This document shows, in pieces, positions 61,385 to 64,000 of a stretch of DNA of 64,000 bases (the first letter of the stretch is position 1; every line of letters starts with the position of its first letter). The stretch is from contig QCXZ01000064.1 of assembly GCA_025024175.1 (NCBI GenBank), forward strand, positions 2,108,001 to 2,172,000, written 5' to 3'. A program made the position numbers and the translations under genes. The notes under the pieces were generated by a model, which saw only the letters and a program-made list of their open reading frames with translations, did no database searches and was not told the origin of the DNA. Source of the DNA: Rhyzopertha dominica. Its lineage: Eukaryota > Arthropoda > Insecta > Coleoptera > Bostrichidae.

Positions 61385-61403
61385 TGGTGACCCCGACGTG
61401 ATC
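61385..61403 (+). other. primer-binding site (tRNA-Trp type)
   Basis: TGGTGACCCCGACGTGATC directly after the LTR. This is the Trp-tRNA type PBS known from the CsRn1 clade of Ty3/Gypsy elements, recalled from the literature and not checked here. Confidence 0.7.
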
Positions 61404-61457
61404 AAAATTTTAATTTTGTACGCGTGTGTTGTGAAAGACATTTAACAAAAAAAAGGT

Positions 61458-62342
61458 ATGGCGGACGACGCGCAGGCAATGATCGAACAACTACAACAAC
61501 GGTTAGCAGCAGCGGAAGCACTGATCCCACGGAATGATGACGCGACAAACGCAGTGGAAACAGTTAAAAGCGTCAAATTGCCGAGTTTTTGGCAACGAGA
61601 CCCCGTGCTATGGTTTGCACAAGTAGAGTCGCAATTCCACACAAATAATATTCGGTCAGATAACACCAAATACCACACTGTCGTTGGCGCATTGGACTGC
61701 AATGTCCTGCAGCAGGTCTCTGACGTAATCGCCAATCCACCAATAACCAACAAATATGAAACAATAAAAAACAGATTGGTTATAGCCTATTCAGACTCGC
61801 AGGAGCGGCAGATTAAAAAGCTTCTGACAGAGGTCGAATTGGGAGACAAGAAGCCTTCCCAATTACTCCGTGAAATGCGCGCCTTAGCGGACAATAGGAT
61901 TTCGGAAGACGTGCTCCGGACTTTGTGGACGCAGCGGCTGCCCACTCACATCCAGATCGTCCTTTCCGCCAGCGATGATGTAGCGTTGGAGAAAATGGCC
62001 AGCATCGCAGATAAGGTGGCAGAAATTGATTATGTACAGCTGATGTCGGCGGGAACAATCTCTGCTATCCACCACACCAAGGCGCCACCGTTGACAGACC
62101 TGACCGCCACATTGGATCGGTTGCAAGCCCAATTAGCAGCGCTGTCAGCAAAAGTAGATGACATCGTAGCCGATAGAGGCCGCCGACGACAACGATCACG
62201 TAGCCAAAACCGAAGCCAGTATGGGAGCAAGCAACCGATGCAGAATGATCGCAGTGTTTGTTTTTATCATCGACGTTTTGGTGAAAAAGCAAACAGGTGC
62301 ACGACACCCTGCAGTTACGCGAAAGATCCGCAGGAAAACTAG
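61458..62342 (+). CDS. gag: Gypsy retrotransposon Gag
   Basis: An uninterrupted 294-residue Gag of a Ty3/Gypsy element. It opens [16 protein letters not shown] after a leader of about 55 nt behind the PBS. The capsid-like part includes [19 protein letters not shown] (about residues 37-55), a block seen in many insect Gypsy Gags. The basic tail ([14 protein letters not shown]) leads to a nucleic-acid-binding motif with Cys268, His271, Cys281 and Cys285, i.e. C-x2-H-x9-C-x3-C. This CHCC order, in place of the usual CCHC, is characteristic of the CsRn1 clade. Ends at TAG 62340-62342, overlapping pol in another frame. Confidence 0.9.
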   Translation: MADDAQAMIEQLQQRLAAAEALIPRNDDATNAVETVKSVKLPSFWQRDPVLWFAQVESQFHTNNIRSDNTKYHTVVGALDCNVLQQVSDVIANPPITNKYETIKNRLVIAYSDSQERQIKKLLTEVELGDKKPSQLLREMRALADNRISEDVLRTLWTQRLPTHIQIVLSASDDVALEKMASIADKVAEIDYVQLMSAGTISAIHHTKAPPLTDLTATLDRLQAQLAALSAKVDDIVADRGRRRQRSRSQNRSQYGSKQPMQNDRSVCFYHRRFGEKANRCTTPCSYAKDPQEN

Positions 62343-64000
62343 GAGCACCGTCTGCACAGGAGGCAGTGCATGACGGGCAAGCAGCAAAACAGAATCGCCT
62401 CTTTATCACGGACAGGACATCAGGCGCCCGCTTTCTAATAGACACAGGAGCAGATATTTCCGTTGTGCCCAAATGGTTCGGAGGTAAGCAAAACCATTGT
62501 ATAACTCAAACCAGCCTTTTCGCAGCCAACGGCTCAGCGATACGCACATATGGAGATAAACTTATGCGTTTGGACCTGGGGCTCCGCAGACCCTTCCAAT
62601 GGATTTTCACACTCGCTGATGTCGCTCAACCTATTATCGGGGCAGATTTTCTGTGTCACCACAATTTGCTAGTTGATCTAAAGAACCGACAGCTTATTGA
62701 CAAGCAAACAAAATTGCAAACAGTGGCGGAGGTACATGAATGTCAACAGCTTCGTGTACTAACTGTGGTGAAATCTACTGTGTTCCATGAACTATTAGCA
62801 CAATATGTAGATATTACTAGACCCAATATCAAAGGGATGTCTCAAATGGCAGTTACATCTCACTACATTGTGACCACCGGTCCCCCGATTGCAGAGGCCC
62901 CTAGAAGACTGCCTCCCGACAAGCTAAAGGCAGCCAAAGAAGAATTTCAATTTATGATGGACCAAGGATGGTGCCGTCCATCGAGCAGCCCTTGGGCCAG
63001 CCCACTACACATGGTACGCAAGAAAAGTGCGGGTGAATGGCGACCGTGTGGCGACTATAGACGTTTAAATAGTGTCACGGTGCCCGATCGGTATCCAGTT
63101 CCGAACATTCAAGACTTTTCTTATAGGCTAAGTGATAAAAACATTTTTTCCACCCTAGATTTAGTTCGGGCCTATCACCAGATACCGGTATCAAGTGAAG
63201 ACATTCCAAAAACGGCAATTACAACACCTTTCGGCCTTTTTGAGTTCACCGTAATGCCTTTCGGTCTACGTAACGCGGCGCAAACTTTTCAAAGACACAT
63301 AAATTCAGTGCTTGGTGATCTAGACTTTTGTTTCGTGTATATAGACGATATATTAATAGCTTCAGTGTCCCCCGAAGAACATTTATCACATTTAAAAACT
63401 GTTTTCAGTAGGTTAAGAGACTATCACATACAAATAAATCCCTCAAAGTGCGTTCTAGGAGTTCCAGAAGTAGAATATCTAGGACACCACATATCTGCAA
63501 ATGGTAGTCGACCCCTGCCAGGCAAAGTCGAGGCTATCACAGAATTCCCACAACCAAAAACGGTGAAAGAACTCAGGCGCTTCCTTGGAATGCTGAATTT
63601 TTACAGGAGGTACATGAAAAATGCAGCCAGCACACAAGCCATTTTGCACGAGTACCTGAAAGACAGCCCAAAGCGTGACAAAAGACCCATACCGTGGACA
63701 CCTGCAGCCATAGAGGCATTCAATCGTTGCAAAGAGGACTTAGCAACAGCTACATTACTGGCACACCCCGCCAATGACGCCCCACTGCGTCTCACGACAG
63801 ATGCCTCAGACAATTCCATGGGAGCTGTCCTAGAGCAGTACAGTGGCAATTCCTGGCAGCCACTAGGATTCTTCTCCAGGAAGTTCAGTCCTGCACAGTC
63901 TCGCTACAGTGCCTACGACCGGGAACTTTGTGCCATATACGAGGCAATCAAGTTTTTCCGGCACATGGTGGAAGGACGCGAATTTGAGGTGCGTACAGAC
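62285..64000 (+). CDS. pol: Gypsy retrotransposon Pol (protease, RT, RNase H), partial
   Basis: Open to the window end with no stop. It lies in the -1 frame relative to gag; the frame opens after a TGA at 62282-62284, giving a 58-nt overlap, so expression probably needs a -1 frameshift. Domains in order: aspartic protease with [12 protein letters not shown] (near 62440); linker; reverse transcriptase with [45 protein letters not shown] and the catalytic YIDDIL (near 63340); thumb with [13 protein letters not shown]; then RNase H beginning [16 protein letters not shown] (near 63795). All catalytic residues seen are intact. The integrase and 3' LTR lie beyond 64000. With the CHCC Gag and Trp-type PBS this points to the CsRn1 clade. 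An intact frame suggests a recent insertion, unlike every other element in the window. Confidence 0.92.

Noticed and set aside
62065..62472. Minus-strand open stretches under gag
   Set aside because: Antisense shadows of the GC-richer gag sequence.

Overview
The window is draft nuclear DNA from an insect: AT-rich, with spliced genes, scattered N calls and a very heavy transposon load. Gene content (insect-type histidine decarboxylase, a Cbp53E-type calbindin, a six-cysteine odorant-binding protein and a DC-STAMP/sneaky-like membrane protein) fits a beetle or another holometabolous insect; the order cannot be fixed from the sequence alone.

Four host genes can be reconstructed by splice sites and reading phase. 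(1) Minus strand, 464-3999: five 5' exons of a DCST1/sneaky-like multipass protein, running off the left edge. (2) Plus strand, 7351-24440: a complete Hdc gene in 12 coding exons (about 665 codons), including a 28-nt first coding exon and a 20-nt microexon. (3) Minus strand, 31560-41703: a complete calbindin-32 (Cbp53E) gene in 11 coding exons (about 312 aa, six EF-hands). (4) Minus strand, 51940-54006: a two-exon odorant-binding protein (141 aa) whose only intron appears to use a GC donor. Genes 1 and 2 are divergent and share a 3.3-kb upstream region.

Almost everything else is mobile DNA, much of it inside introns. There are four copies of one mariner-like family (copies A-D); at least five jockey-like LINE fragments; four Penelope-like fragments; a Tigger/pogo element split by a foldback element; a second foldback copy in the last Hdc intron; a Tc1-like element; a long-TIR MITE family; a Crypton-type tyrosine-recombinase relic; a MULE with a FLYWCH finger and a 10-bp target duplication; and, at the right edge, an open gag-pol CsRn1-type Ty3/Gypsy retrotransposon cut by the window end.

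The most interesting features are structural. One is a pair of related foldback elements built from shared modules, inserted in opposite orientations and flanked by 12- and 15-bp direct repeats. Another is a pair of inverted mariner copies bracketing a single Hdc exon. A third is a possible intronic polyadenylation site that would give a short Hdc isoform. All CDS joins below are inferred from splice consensus, phase and remembered family sequences; no alignment or RNA data were available.
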